This document shows positions 49,760 through 63,100 of a stretch of DNA of 64,000 nt, piece by piece (position 1 is the stretch's first letter; every line of letters begins with the position of its first letter). This DNA comes from Anisakis pegreffii (lineage: Eukaryota; Nematoda; Chromadorea; Rhabditida; Anisakidae), in NCBI GenBank assembly GCA_035041965.1, contig JAPYMA010001730.1, positions 1 to 64,000 on the forward strand. The letters are read 5' to 3'. The translations under genes were made by a program, and so were the position numbers. The notes beneath the pieces were generated by a model. It was not told the DNA's origin and did no database searches. It saw only the letters and a list, made by a program, of their open reading frames with translations.

Positions 49760-50029
49760 ATGAAACGAGTCATCTGTCAATCCAAAATGCAGAAATATTC
49801 TCAAAGAACTTCCAAGAAGAGGAGCACTTCCAAGAAGATGAGCACTTCCAAGAAGATGAGCACTTCCAAGAAGACGAGTACTTCATCACGAGATAGAACA
49901 GAAGCATCAAAACGTGATTCAAGAGATAGATCAAAACGTGATTCAACAAAAGCATCAAGTCATGATTCGGGAAAAGAAAGAAATTCTGTGACAGGCAGGG
50001 AATTTAGCACTTCTATGGCTGAAAGGTAA
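49760..50029 (+). CDS. Basic Lys/Ser-rich exon or small ORF
   Basis: ATG-initiated frame of 89 residues. After a short start it contains four copies of an 18-bp unit encoding a TSKKxS-type hexapeptide (about 49809-49882). A highly charged Ser/Arg/Asp/Lys segment with repeated KRDS and SRDR pairs follows, then TSMAER before TAA. The C-terminal GAAAG|GTAACA is a reasonable splice donor (phase 2). A phase-matching acceptor (AATAAAAG|C) at about 50409 would join it to the first recognised Spinster exon, so it could encode a long basic N-terminal extension of that transporter. It could also be an independent SR-like small protein. No family is recognised. Confidence 0.35.
   Translation: MKRVICQSKMQKYSQRTSKKRSTSKKMSTSKKMSTSKKTSTSSRDRTEASKRDSRDRSKRDSTKASSHDSGKERNSVTGREFSTSMAER
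49809..49882. repeat. 18-bp in-frame tandem repeat, ~4 copies
   Basis: Unit acttccaagaagatgagc with single-base variants (aggagc, atgagc, atgagc, acgagt). Because 18 is a multiple of 3 it keeps the frame open and encodes a Lys/Ser-rich hexapeptide repeat. Confidence 0.9.
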
Positions 50030-50421
50030 CAAAATTATTCCATTCGAAAGCAACAAAAACAGCAAAATTCATTGATTAATATGATTTAGGCACCTTTCAA
50101 TTCAGAACACTTAAATGGTAATATGCAAAAGTATTCAAAATGCGACATCTGCCTTAAAAGTTTTCGATAAATTGTACTATTGTTTACTCGATATTTATGC
50201 ATTGAATGCATTAATGAGGACTTGTTCACGTCAGCGAGCTATAGTCAATAGCACGAAAATATTTGAAAAAATACAGATTTAAGAAAACGAAAAGAGTCAT
50301 TTCCGGCGAACACTCTTGATCATCCATAATAGATAGATAAGTTGGTATAAGAAAGTTCAAATTGAGAGGGTACTCTTTTGTTTTTGATTCATAACTATTG
50401 AATAAAAGCTTGAAGTCCGGC

Positions 50422-53400
50422 ATGAGCACGAACATAGATTTCGAGTTCAACGATATTCGTTCCTTTCGAAATTGTACTGAAAAGTCGAGAAGCACCATAA
50501 AGAAGCATAAGTTTTGTGATGAAGCCGAACAACGACATATAGTATACGTAAATTACTCTTTAGAGCCGAACAACGACATATAGTATACGTAAATTATGCA
50601 TCAATATTCATATTACTGCTTGCAAATCTACTCAACTTTATGGACCGATTCACAATTGCCAGTAATCATTACTTCATCATTCACTGAAATGATTCCACTA
50701 TTTTAGTTTCACACCCAATCGTTTACGTTTATGCAGCAAATTTTCCTCGTATTCACCCATCTTTATATCATTTCAATACATTTGTGGATGGCATCAAGAG
50801 GATGTTATGGTCAGCTTCATACAGCAAACATGCATACGTGAGGGTCACTGTTTACATGCAATGCAAACTCGTCTTCTTCAGAAGCACAGTAGTGCCGTTA
50901 TAGTATTGCAGAGCGCTGAAGCTTTGCGATTTTAACCAAGCAATGAATTGAGGTGTTCTAACGGATGTGCAAAGCTACTTCTCGATAGACGATACTAAAA
51001 TTGGTCTTCTGCAAACAGTATTCATCATATGCTATATGCTGTCTGCATTGATAAGTGGATTTCTGGGTGATCGCTACAATAGAAAATGGTTAATGAATGC
51101 CGGTATCACTTGTTGGATTTTATCAATATTCATTTCATCGTTTATACCGTCCAAGGTTTCTTTCATTCATCGTTCTGTTTATGAGTTTGCTTAGTTAGCG
51201 AATGTTTTAATGTGCACGATATATGATCATGAGTTAATATTCAGTTCAATACGGATCAAAGGACATTGCTACCAGAAGACCGACCCATCTGGTATCGAAA
51301 AGTGCGACAGAAAATTGAATTTTACTTGAGAGTCTTTAACTGCAATTTTGTAGATATGTTGTCGCTAAACGATCAGTAACAGTTGTGTATGATTTCTTAA
51401 ATTGAATTCATTGTCAGTAGTGATTGTAACCAATAATTTTTTTTCGAAGAGGAAGTGTTTAAGAGAAGCTGTAGACATATAATAAGGAATCATCAGCACC
51501 CTTGGGGATAGCAGCAATATTTGTTAGGCTGGAATAATGTTGTATGCGATATTTTGTTCATGGCAACGATTGAAGTTTGTGCATCGAAACATTTTTATGG
51601 AACGATCAATCGAAAATGAGATAAGAAATATCGAAAGAATGCAAACTTTCAGTATTATTACATATTCCTGTCATTACGTGGTGTTCTGGGCATAGGTCAA
51701 GCGTGTTTCTCCACAATAGCGCCGACATTGATCGCAGATATGTTCGTGAAAAGTATGCGAGCACGTGCACTAATGGTCTTTTTTTTGCTGCGCCTCTTGG
51801 CAGGTATTAAAGACCACATTTTTGCATTCAGAATTTTGCAGTGATTTTGTCAAAAAAGACATTAAATCACCCGAACACTCTTGGCTCTCATGATTTAACT
51901 CAAATGTTTCCCATTTTGTATCACAACCTCAAAAACATTTTTGACTGAAAATTATTATCGGAAGACTAGAAAATTTTTTGCGCAACAAAAATGGGATATA
52001 TATCACAAAGAGCATTCCTTTACGAACGCGAACCCACCACACTCAAATACTCAAATCCACTCAAAACTTACTCAAAAGTTCGCGTGATTTATTCGACTAT
52101 CGCGAAGATATTGATGCATATCACTTATACAGATGTGTTACTTTTAATATGGCTTACAACTGAACAATTGCAACAACTCAAAAAGCTGTGAATGAGTATT
52201 TATACTTTTGTATCATGTGAATACGAGTTTTGTATTGAAATCAAATTGCAGTGGGTTCGGTTACATGTTTGGCTCATGGTGTAATTCGTTGTTGAACGAC
52301 TGGATATGGGGATTACGTTTAACGCCAGTGTTCGGTGTTCTATGTGTAATCTTGATCACTATGATAGTTCGTGAGCCATTGCGTGGTGAAGCCGAGATAG
52401 CAACTGGTGCTCAAACAGCCAGTCATATTGAGCCAACTTCTTATTGCAACGACATTTTATCGCTTCTTAGAATGTTAATCTCTTCCAGTTCCATTTTCAC
52501 TTTGTTTCCTCTGAACCGACATATTCTTTACCCATCCATTCATCATGAACCATACTCTCCGTTCGAACCTCATTTTGAGTTGTTCTGTTCACCATTTTCT
52601 CGAAGCACAATCTCGTCTGACAACTAAATTTGTCAGTCATTATAATGAATATCTCTCGAGCATATATCCATTTTCAGAAAGCTGACAACTTTAACTCTTT
52701 AATTCGATAGCAGCCTTCTCTCAGAACTGTGTAATCTTAATTACAAGTCTAGACCTAGAATAGTTTTAATGAATAACATAAGCCTAACGTTCATTTGCTA
52801 TGCACTGTGCACTACCTCATCTAATAAGTCATTCGTTGGTTGATAATTAATGGCACTTATTCCGAATATAAGTCTGTTTTTGAAAGAATCCTGTGATATG
52901 AGGTCTCTTCTCTTTCCGGTGATTGCACCTTCTCAATTGTATTCTTAGGAAAAGTGAGAACCTCATTGTTCTACATCAGTCTCATCAAGACCATTCGCGA
53001 ACATTTCAGTCCAACCTACGTGATGGCGAGTATCGCATATACAGCGGTTGTATTCGTGATGGTATCTTTATCATGGTGGGCGCCAACGGCAATATGTTAT
53101 GCATTCGCAATTAATCACAATCTTACTTCCACTGAACTGATTAGCAATACAGATAAGACAAAGTATGTCTTTCTATAATGGAGTACGGTCATGAAACGTT
53201 CCAGTTCTTCGCGTTTGAACTGAATTTTTTCAACCTTTTTTTCAGCCTGAATTTCAACTTTAATCTCATTTTAACCTGTTAATCAATTGATGCTCTCTTT
53301 GTTCATCTCATATGAATGCAAGTAAGTAAAGAGGCCAGTGTCCAGTAATCAGCTGGACACAATACCTCTTCACTGGGTGTTTTTACGGGGCAGAGGCAAT

Positions 53401-55560
53401 ATGATAAAGTTCGGCAACCCTTTTACTTCGCAAGTGCTCGATATAACTTTCTCAAAAGCGTCTTCTTGGTTTTGAGGTTCACGTTGAATTTGCTGCTTGA
53501 ATGCATCCCCAAAAATTAGATTCCTCGTTAAAACGAGCATCAGGTCACTGTGAACAAGAATGATTTTTGAATTAGTTGTTCCCGTTTGAATGAGCAGAAT
53601 CGCAACAATTTTAGAATTAATGCAATCTTTGGTTTGATAACAATAACTAGTGGTGTTTTTGGTATCATCATTGGGAGTGTATGGGCTCAGGTGAGATGCT
53701 TTTACCTCGGGTCATTACGTACCATCGTTGATATCAAATTTAAGCACAGAGTTGATTGATTGATATAACGCAAAACCTCATTTCAAAATGATACAGCGGA
53801 AATAATCAAAATAACGTTTTATGTTTCATTGAATCGTTTCTATTTGACCACAAACAAACAATCAATTATCTATGATCACATAATTACGATACAAGAAGAG
53901 AAACATGAATTTAGATGTGGTCAAATGGTCGATTATGTTTCCGCTTCATTCAAACGGATCGATCCCATGCTTTAGTGTGTGCAATTGGATCATTCTTAGG
54001 AGCACCTTGCTTATATTTTGGCTTAAGATTTATGATTGGTAATATGACGCTTTCTTGGGTAATAACTGTTGCAGTGTTTCGGTTATATTTACATCATCAA
54101 CTGTCCCATACGAAAACACCACTCAATCAATGCGATGCTCACATAAATTGTTCATTTGCTCGTGCTTCAACGATAACCCACTTTAAGCATTACAAGTAAA
54201 TTCTCTGATAGTTTATGCCAACGCCACCCTCCTATTGCTGTTCAGAAATGAACACAAATCAAATTTAAGATTTTCATCTGTCTGACGAATACAACGATGT
54301 GCTTCAACTTCGCGATCAATGTCGAGCTGTATATGGTTCGTTCTTATTCATCATCAGTCATTGGCATTTTTAATCTAGTCCATAACAATTTGGGAACCTT
54401 TTCATTTCAGCATTAAGAATTAGACCAGCTCATATGAGGTTGTGACTAGAGTGCCCCAGAAGTGAATTTGGTAGCTGAACTGAAACATTCCAGGATAGAC
54501 AATGCGTCCTCTGAAGGCATGTCCCTGATCAAGATTTTGCTTATGAATTGAACTCCGCACAATCTGAATTAGTCTCTGACCAAACACCTCACAAACAGTT
54601 GAAAAAAACTTGATGAATTGTTTGATGAAAGATGAGTTTGATTAAGAACGTTGTGATCCCAACAAGAAGAAGTGTCGCAAATGCATGTCAAATATTCATT
54701 TCGAACCTGTTTGGTGGTGCTGTGGGTCCATATGTTGTGGGCAAAGTATGTCATTTAGCTGCTTGTTCGTTCAATACTCCTCTCGTAATTTGCTTACAAA
54801 CACTAGGTTTGATTCAGCTTCGTTCCCAATTCCGAGACACTATCTGATCGTTTTTTAGTGGACTAATTGGTCGCCTTTTCAGATCATTCGTTGCAGCAGT
54901 TGCGTTGATTTCGCTCGTTAACGTACACGAATGCAAACTGAGCTTCATATTGAGCTTTCGTCAACACGTTCACAAACGATTAGATTCAGAAATTCGATCA
55001 TGAATCTGTTGCAGGTGTCCGATGCGATTCGAGGTGACAAAATCGATCCTGTGGCACGTTTCAATGCCGTTCTCACACCTTTCTATCTGCTCATTTGCAT
55101 TCTGTTATTGAGTGGGGTGTTATTCGTTGCGGCTGCTATATTTTTCAAACTTGACCATCAAAAATTTCGGGATCAAATGGGTAATAATGCAATGCCATTT
55201 TCTCATGTTTTGTTTTTCGCTTGTTTTATACAAAATTGAATAAGTTCCACCCTTATTGCTGGCAGTAGCATCAGTCGAACATTCGTACGGAACGAAAGAA
55301 GAATGCCTGCTTCGATCTTTAATCTATTAGTCTGAACTTCCTTCAGTTATAACAAATTCATGCTCTCTATGAGAAAATTATAATTCAGTTGAATGGATTG
55401 ACAAGAAATATTTGGAGAAGAACATTTATTAGTAAATTTCTTCACTTTACAAATCAATTTTCAGATTACCTCTTTAGTTTTTGATATCATTTTTCTAGGC
55501 TACGCATCAATAAGTACTACTGGTACTACTAAGTCGACATCAACTAAGAAGCTTACATGA
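50422..55560 (+). pseudogene. Spinster-family MFS transporter, frame broken twice
   Basis: Spinster homologs (SPNS; nematode spin genes) are 12-helix MFS transporters of lysosomal or plasma membranes that export sphingosine-1-phosphate or lysophospholipids. Exons: 50422-50661, 50953-51155, 51653-51803, 52252-52473, 52980-53162, 53615-53690, 53915-54058, 54270-54335, 54647-54745, 55015-55180 and 55499-55560. Family motifs are LLANLLNFMDRFTIA, VQSYFSIDD, GLLQTVFI, GFLGDRYNRKW, LRGVLGIGQACFSTIAPTLI, GFGYMFGSW, VVIPTRRSVANACQIF and DKIDPVARF. All exon phases agree except at two places. A 33-bp segment repeated at a 41-bp interval (50523-50555 and 50564-50596) shifts frame in exon 1. An 8-T run at 51779-51786 is one base short of the frame that the family and the next exon need. 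This is either assembly or sequencing error or a decaying gene. The first-exon start is also uncertain. Confidence 0.85.
50523..50596. repeat. 33-bp tandem duplication (41-bp period) in Spinster exon 1
   Basis: agccgaacaacgacatatag followed by tatacgtaaatta is present at 50523-50555 and identically at 50564-50596, separated by ctctttag. The period of 41 is not a multiple of 3. The upstream ORF reads in frame through copy 1 and hits a stop in copy 2, while the downstream transmembrane coding reads in frame only from copy 2. Confidence 0.95.
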
Positions 55561-57158
55561 AAAAGGCAATTATTATTATTTTTACAGTTAATAATATGTT
55601 TTATTGTTACTCAGCGAGAAGGATCGGTTTCGTTTCACTCTTCATTTCAAGAATATATTTCTTAGCGACATAAGCAACGATTTGGCTCGAATCAACGAAC
55701 TCTCACAGTCCACCTGACAATGAGATTGGTTTTGATGGAGAGAAGGAAACATTTTGAAACAAATTTAACAATGAGCAAGTTTCCATTTGAGTGAATGAAA
55801 TATAAAGTTGATTCTAATTGTTTATTGTCACAATTTTGTTTCTTTCTAAAGATTGGGAATGCTAATTTTCATGGACGTTGCAGTTGTTGTTCGACTTGAA
55901 AGTGATGCAGTTCCAGGTTGAATAATGTTGATTACAGTATGTACAACAGATTTTTGACTAATGTATACATATATCTGTGACTGGTATAAATATATCGTGT
56001 TTATTTGATAAAACTTTTACTTGTTTTGAGTTCACATATCACACAATTCCAAATTCAAGTAACAGTAAGAGGTGAGGTTTGCAATGCGATGATATCAGTG
56101 GAGTATCGTTGAAGAAAAAAAAAGTTAAGACAACGTTGAAGAAAACGAGCATCGTTGTGCAAAACGAGCAGCAAAACGAGCAAAACGAGCAAGAAAACGA
56201 GCAACAAGCAACGAGCATCGTTGAAGAAAAAAAAATTAAACAGGAGTCTAACGGAATCAGCGATCTTGAATTGGCAATGAGTTGACGAAAGGAAAGAAGA
56301 GCGATTGATAAGAAATAGCTTCGTCTCAATATTATGCAATTCTGAACTTGTAATAATTACGATTCAACATTTTTATTCATTCCACTCGTTATCACTTGCG
56401 AAAGACAGTTTGCTCGGTAACAACCTGATTTCAGTTAACGGTAAGAACACCCGTCCATTTTATTTAGATATAACGGCTTGTTCCACAATATCATAATTTT
56501 GTTAAAGTTTATAAACATAGACTGGCTGAGGTGTAGTTGTCTTAACTAGAAGTTTGTCTGAAAAAGTGAATATGATTGAGTATGTGAAAGTGATCATCTC
56601 ATTTTCATTTAATTCTCTGAGGTTTCGTATTAAACGATATTAAATGACCAAAGCGATCGATATGGGATGTAGTACTTTGGTTGGAATTTTGCTTGATTGG
56701 AACATTAAAATTTTCTGTTCAGAATTTACTGAATGCATTGCAGAAATAACATTCATCGCATGTTCAATAACAGCCCTCACTCACACCGTGTTCAAAAATT
56801 GAAATGTTAGTAAATCAGGTGCGTTGAATTTCATTCGTTGCTTGAAAAAACATCAGCTACTTCTTTTTGGTCAACAGTTGACCTTTAATCGATGTTCTTA
56901 ATCTCGCATTCCAAACACACAGTGAAATGAATAGAGCCGCGTCTGAGAGGCTCGCTTCGTCCCTATGCTATAAAAAAATTTTGGTAATGCAAAGGACGAA
57001 GTTGGGAACGATGGCATAATGTGCTTTTTGATTGGTGGCCATCAACAGACGCACAGTTCAATGGCCATCGATAAGGCAGATTTTGAGTTTCGGATGATTT
57101 CAGTCGGTGGTCACCGACCTAGTATATAGTGTGATTGATCACGAGAGTTGATCATTAG
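55561..57158. other. Region between Spinster and the first resolved Sec24 exon
   Basis: Probably contains upstream exons or the promoter of sec-24, which I could not resolve. The only notable item is the aacgagca-type repeat at 56.1-56.25 kb, listed separately. Confidence 0.4.
56108..56240. repeat. Imperfect aacgagca repeat with flanking copies of a cgttgaagaaa block
   Basis: Seven or so aacgagca/aaaacgagca units lie between two copies of a cgttgaagaaaaaaaa block (about 56108 and 56219). On the + strand one frame stays open and gives an Asn-Glu-Gln-rich tract (NEQQNEQNEQENEQQ) with no ATG at its start. A Gln-rich segment could be part of an unrecognised Sec24 N-terminal exon, since Sec24 N-termini are low-complexity, but it may be a plain repeat. 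Confidence 0.6.
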
Positions 57159-60100
57159 AGATTCAATGGAAGCAGTTACGAATCGCAAAACGTCGATTTA
57201 ACGAAGGAGGAAAATGGACTGAATGTTGATGTAACCGAAGATGTCGCCATTCCATCAAGCATTCGCAACCCGAATGCAACTCGTCATTCGAGGCTTGTCT
57301 TTCCTCTTTTATTCACTCATCGTTTCAACAAGTAATCTCGCTCATTGACAAGTAATCAAACGCTGAAATATTCGAACGAACGTTGTTTTTTTAATGATAT
57401 TTCATTGCAGCGTTTTTCAATCGACTCTTAAAACAATTCCTCGCACTCGAGAATTACTTAAAAAATCATGCTTACCATTCGGATTGATAATTCAACCCTT
57501 CAAAGCTGTTGAGGTGGGAACTGTTTCCTTCGATTCAGATAAATCCAAAATTTTGCGTCGATATCGACAAATTTTCAGTTCAAAAGTTCCTAATGATCAG
57601 AAATTATCAAATCGAGTATAACATCGCTCTAGAAAAAATGTTTAGCGCAGTCTCCAGGACAAAAACATTGAGAAATTTCCCAGCCGAAAGCATATGTTTG
57701 CATAAATCAAATTTCTTGTCATTCTTCCTCTCTCTACCTTCGAAAATGTCAAGAAATCGAAATATACAAAAAAGAAGATATGATTCGGCTATTTTCGTCA
57801 GCATAACGATATAAATTTTGGAATGTTGAGGATCTAGACGTGATGAATGACACAGCGATTATCCGATGTCGATATTGTAGAGCTTATATAAATTCGTTCA
57901 TTTCCGTAGTTGATGGACGAAACTGGCAATGCAACATCTGCTTACAATACAATGCCTGTTCGTTATTGCATCATTTATATTGATCCATCATTCAATGATG
58001 CTTTCATTCCTATTGAATTTTAGTGAGGTTTAAAACTGGCAAACGATTGCGTTAAATGTTTCGATGTTACTTCGTTGAAATATTATTGATATATTGGCGT
58101 TGTACACATGGATTACCTGGATTGGCCAGACTATCAAACGTTTATAACATTGCTGGCCACAATGCTCGCGTTTCCGTTCAATGCTTACTTTGCACAACTA
58201 AACCTAGCCAAATACCAATCCGATAAATAATCATAACTCTACAAAATAAACATTCCGCCGATCGCTAACAGCGATCAACAAAACAACCACTCGATGTATA
58301 AGTAACAAGTAATCATTGGCGTTGTACACATGAAATAACGATGGATTGTTTTCTATTACATCCTTTCTATTCTTTTCTCTCTAGCTAGGGTGTTTCATTC
58401 ATTTCTTAGAATGGTGTGTAAAGAGTCTGCGATTATAACGATATGCTTGTAAGCCTTAGAGCCTTCCATCATTAGCAAAAGATTCTCTCCTTACAAGCAG
58501 AATGCAATAAATTACCAGAGTTGACTCCAGGAAGCAGACGATTCATTGCAGTTCCCGATGACTTCGATTGTGCAACAACTTGGCCACAAGAGCTCAGCAG
58601 TGAATCGGTTGAATATATGGCTTCTTCAGAAACTATAGTATGTGCTTAGGATTTTCTATAAACTGATGCAATTTTCTTTTCTATAAACTGACGGAATTAA
58701 TCAAGCGAGTGTCAACAGAATAATCAACATCTCTTCAAAATGCCTCATGCGAGAAGACAATCCGATATTAGAGTGAACCGTACCGATGTCTTGAGTGCTC
58801 ATTCTTTATACGTTGTTGGACATTCGATAATTCTGTCGATTACTGTATATGGAAGACGTTCTGAAGTTTGGTCTATAGAATGAAATGCTACGATCAAATA
58901 GTGTTCCGAATTTGAGTCTATAGAATAAAGGAAATGGTGCTCAGTATTCCAGAGTTGAACATTCGATGCTGCGAAAGATGAATACTGCACACAAATTAGG
59001 ATATATTCGATTGAATTTCACCATTCTCAAAGCAGTAACCAGTGATTAATTCTATCTGAATTCAATCTATCCACTGTGATGCATGATTTCAATAAAATTC
59101 TCTTTTACTAATGAGATGCTTTTTCAGTCACAATCTCCCAAGCCATTCGTATATTTATTCATTTTGGATGTCAGTCTCCAAGCCATTCAAACAGGCTCGT
59201 ACTTTCATTCTTCTCGTTTTGTTGTTGTATTCGCCAGTTCCTCTCAATACTCGATCATACGTCCCACCCCAACGCTCTAGATCAGTTCCAGCACGGATCG
59301 TAAAATTCATCAAATGATCTTTGAACTCCTAGCATTATGCAACCATCGATTTTGAACAGTCACTTTCCATAGACAACTTGAATGAACGGTAAGAATTATC
59401 GGAGGAATACAATTAAGCTGTCAGTGAAATGATGTTCAAATTTTGAACGAATTCAAAGTAAGCGTCTTACGTTTAGTTAAATCGCCATAGTATCCATCAC
59501 ATAGTCCAGTAAGTGACAATTTTAGCACTAACAGGATTACTTTGAAAATCACTTCGAGCGCATTGAGGGTAAGATGATTTTTGAATGATTTCAGGATACT
59601 TGCAAACATTTGTTGATGAATCAGTGAAGTCACTCGAACGGATGCCATCCAACAAACAAACTCTTATTGGTTTCATTGCTGTTGATAGTGCAATTCATTT
59701 CTTTCAGTTCAACCGAAACTCAGTTCACCAAATTGTTCTTATCGATATTCACAGTGATTTTTTAAATCAATTTGTTCATCGTAAATTGTCACCGTTCGTT
59801 TCCTTTTCAGTTAAAAACTCACAAATTCTATTCCTATATTCTTAAATTCAATGCGGAACAGCTAAAGCGTCCAAAATGAAAACACTTTACGCGTAACGCA
59901 ACGATTGCTTGAATTGTCGCTATGTGTTTATTCTCACACCGTGTCATTCAAAATCAGTCACTAATTTTCTAATGATTAACAACCCACTATTTATCAACAA
60001 CTTTTAGATGCATTTATTCCATCCTGTAAAGGATTATTAGTAAATTTGCAAGATAATATTCAGGTTTGTTCAAATATCTAAAACGGATTATCTCTTCAGT

Positions 60101-63100
60101 TATTCATTTACGTGCCCAGTCCGAGCAAACTGACCATTGTGAAAATGGAACATGACCGTTCCATAGCATCATAGCCTTTATCTACACTTCAAAACTTCAC
60201 CCCAGACTGAATCTCAATCAGACAATCGTCTTTTCGAACATCAAACCTATTCAGTTTTGCTGATGATGAACAGTCAATGATGAGCTCTAAACAATCTTAA
60301 GGTGATTTTATTTATTGGCACCAACTTTGATCGCTTGAAATACGATGGTAGGCAGCTATTTGATCACAAGATAAGAGAAACACTTTTTAGCTTTGTCTTA
60401 GGTGCAAACCTAGACCTAGAAGGTGACATCTAGTAAAGAAATGTATAATAAAGACGATGCAGTAAGCATCATCCAATATCCGATATCATCCGATAAGATG
60501 GAATAGTTCCTTCTGTCTTATCAACATTCATCCACTTCAATAATATGTTCCTACTATTCGATGTGAACGTTGTGTTGCACATTTATTCCAGAGAATATCA
60601 GCATTCCTTCGTCAGTTACCATCAATCTTCGCATCAAATCGACCTAATTCCAGTTGCCTTGGAGCTGTATCAACGATTGCTTTTCAACTTTTGGTATACT
60701 TTACGATCATTCACTCATTTCTCCGCTTGAACAATTTTCCAAAATGTCCCTCATTTGCGCTCTTCAAATATTAGATTAATTGTTCAGAAGTTATTCAAAT
60801 GCGAAACAATAACGTGCCAACTACCAATAGGATGCTCATCTCTGAGAAATCGTGAAAACACAATGGAAAGTATCCCAAATGGTGCACTGTCAACAAGTAG
60901 TTGTAACTGTTGAAATGACCATCATTTTATGTGAATTTATTCGATCGGGATTGAAAAATTTTGAGAGTGATTATGGTGGAAGAATAACTGTGATGCAGAC
61001 TGCTCTGCCGAACATAGGACCCGGCGCTCTTGGTGCACGTTCCAACGACGAATCAAATGCGTCTTTGGTGAGATTTTGATTGAATCGCCTCTACGTCCGT
61101 GTCTTGCAGTCAGCAATATAATTAATTTTTGCATTCGATTATTTATCTCATATCACTTTAAATATCCTAATTTTGGATGTTTGTTGAGCGTTTGGAGATG
61201 GTGTTTGTGCTTGATACCGTGTAAGTCATCAACTGCGAATTTGCTTCTTTGATGAGGAAAACGACACTTTTTTCAAAATGCAACGCTGAAATGTTGATGT
61301 ATTGAAAGGCTTTCCGAATGCGTTCTTTATTCTTCATTCTTTATTCGATAACAATCTTTATTGGATCATTGAATGTTTTATGAAATGAAGATTAGGTTCT
61401 TGATCCAATCAGCCGACTCTACGTCTTTCATCCGTTCCAAAAAAACTGTTCTTGACAAACTCAGCGTTATCGAAAGATCCCAAATGAAGACTCCAAAATA
61501 ATCGATGAGAAGATAGAATCTACAGTTGGCAGCTGGGGTACATTCCTTTTTGGCCGAAGTTTCTCAACCGTAGTGTGTGACAAACTTCAATATCGTGAGT
61601 TGAATCCTTCCAGGACGGACGAAATTTGAGGCCGTCAACAGATTTTTATAAGAGTCTCGCTCTACAATACATTGATCGTCCAGTGGCAGTTGATCTGTTC
61701 TTGTTCAATTCGAATTATGCCGATATAGGTACAATAGGTTGGTGAAAAAGTTATTGCCTCAGTCTAGGAAGAGTTTGTTGTTCATTGTTGTAGCAGTGCT
61801 ACTGTTTACTGTGTTTGTTGAAACGTCGATGAATTGCAGCCGATCTCGCGAAGTACAACGGTGGAAATGTAAGGCACTATTTTGGTTATGGTCATTATAA
61901 CGATCAAATACAAAAAGAAACTTTTAGAAGCGATTTCAGTGAATATTTACATCAAAACATTGCTTCTGAAGTTATGCTAAGGATACGATGCACCAAAGGT
62001 TATAGTTCAAATTTTGCGCTATTCTTATGTACTGATCTCAGACTTCAATTACTTTGTCCCACATTTCTTTTATATGTGAAACATCATAAATGTGTTCATG
62101 ATATGAGGTTTGCTCCCATGATAATCGACAAATTTCGGAATCTAAAACTTCATAATCTCGTAACATCGAACACTAAAAAGATGATCGGCGTAGTCTGGCA
62201 AGGCATCAACTGCGGAGAATTAGAATCTCGAACATAATCCATTCTGAAACATCTTCCAAAAAATGCCAAATGTATGATGAGTGGAACGGAAACATGGAAA
62301 TGTGACCTATTACAATGCGATAGTTATGGATCTAGGTTCAGAATGAGTTTCGCCGATGGACTGGACATGAGTTCAAAGTTCCGGCTTGTAGTTCGCGTTT
62401 AACCAGATACTCGTTTGCCATTCAAAATATAGCTATGGTTTGCTTGAAGTTTGAACGAAAGAACGAAATTTTGAACGAAACCTTAGAAAAAAGCTTCGTT
62501 GATAAAATTTTATGGCACATTATTGACAGATTCTATACAGTTGGCAGATATTCTAAATGTACAATTCAGTGTTGCTGGTCGTGTATCTCATGAGTATTAG
62601 CAACGTTTTATGCAGGTATTGCACTACATTCATATTATGGTAGTTGTTTTGTGCGTTCATGTGATTTGCTGATGATGGGCATTATAAATACGCGGTCAAC
62701 GATTGCAATCAAACTTGAAATCGCTGATGATTTACGCAGTAACCTCAAGAATGCTTCATTTCAAACCACACTTATCTACACGTCGATCAAAGGTAACGCA
62801 ATTCGAGTTCACAATACGAGAACTTGAAAGTAACGCGAATTTATCATGACGTCCATAATCTTATAAGAGAAAGCATTTCCAGATGTTGCCATTATGAAAA
62901 ACACCACCCCTAGCGATATATCGAAATCTCCCGAATCCACTGACCCGATTCCGATTTGCTCTGGCAGCTTATGACAACAATATCCCATTCTGCAAAATGG
63001 TTGAAATGTCACATTAGTTTATCGAAGCAACCAGCGCCATTCCACATCCGCTATTTTTACACAGCAGTGACAAGTAGAATTGAGTCAGCGGCCACGGAAA

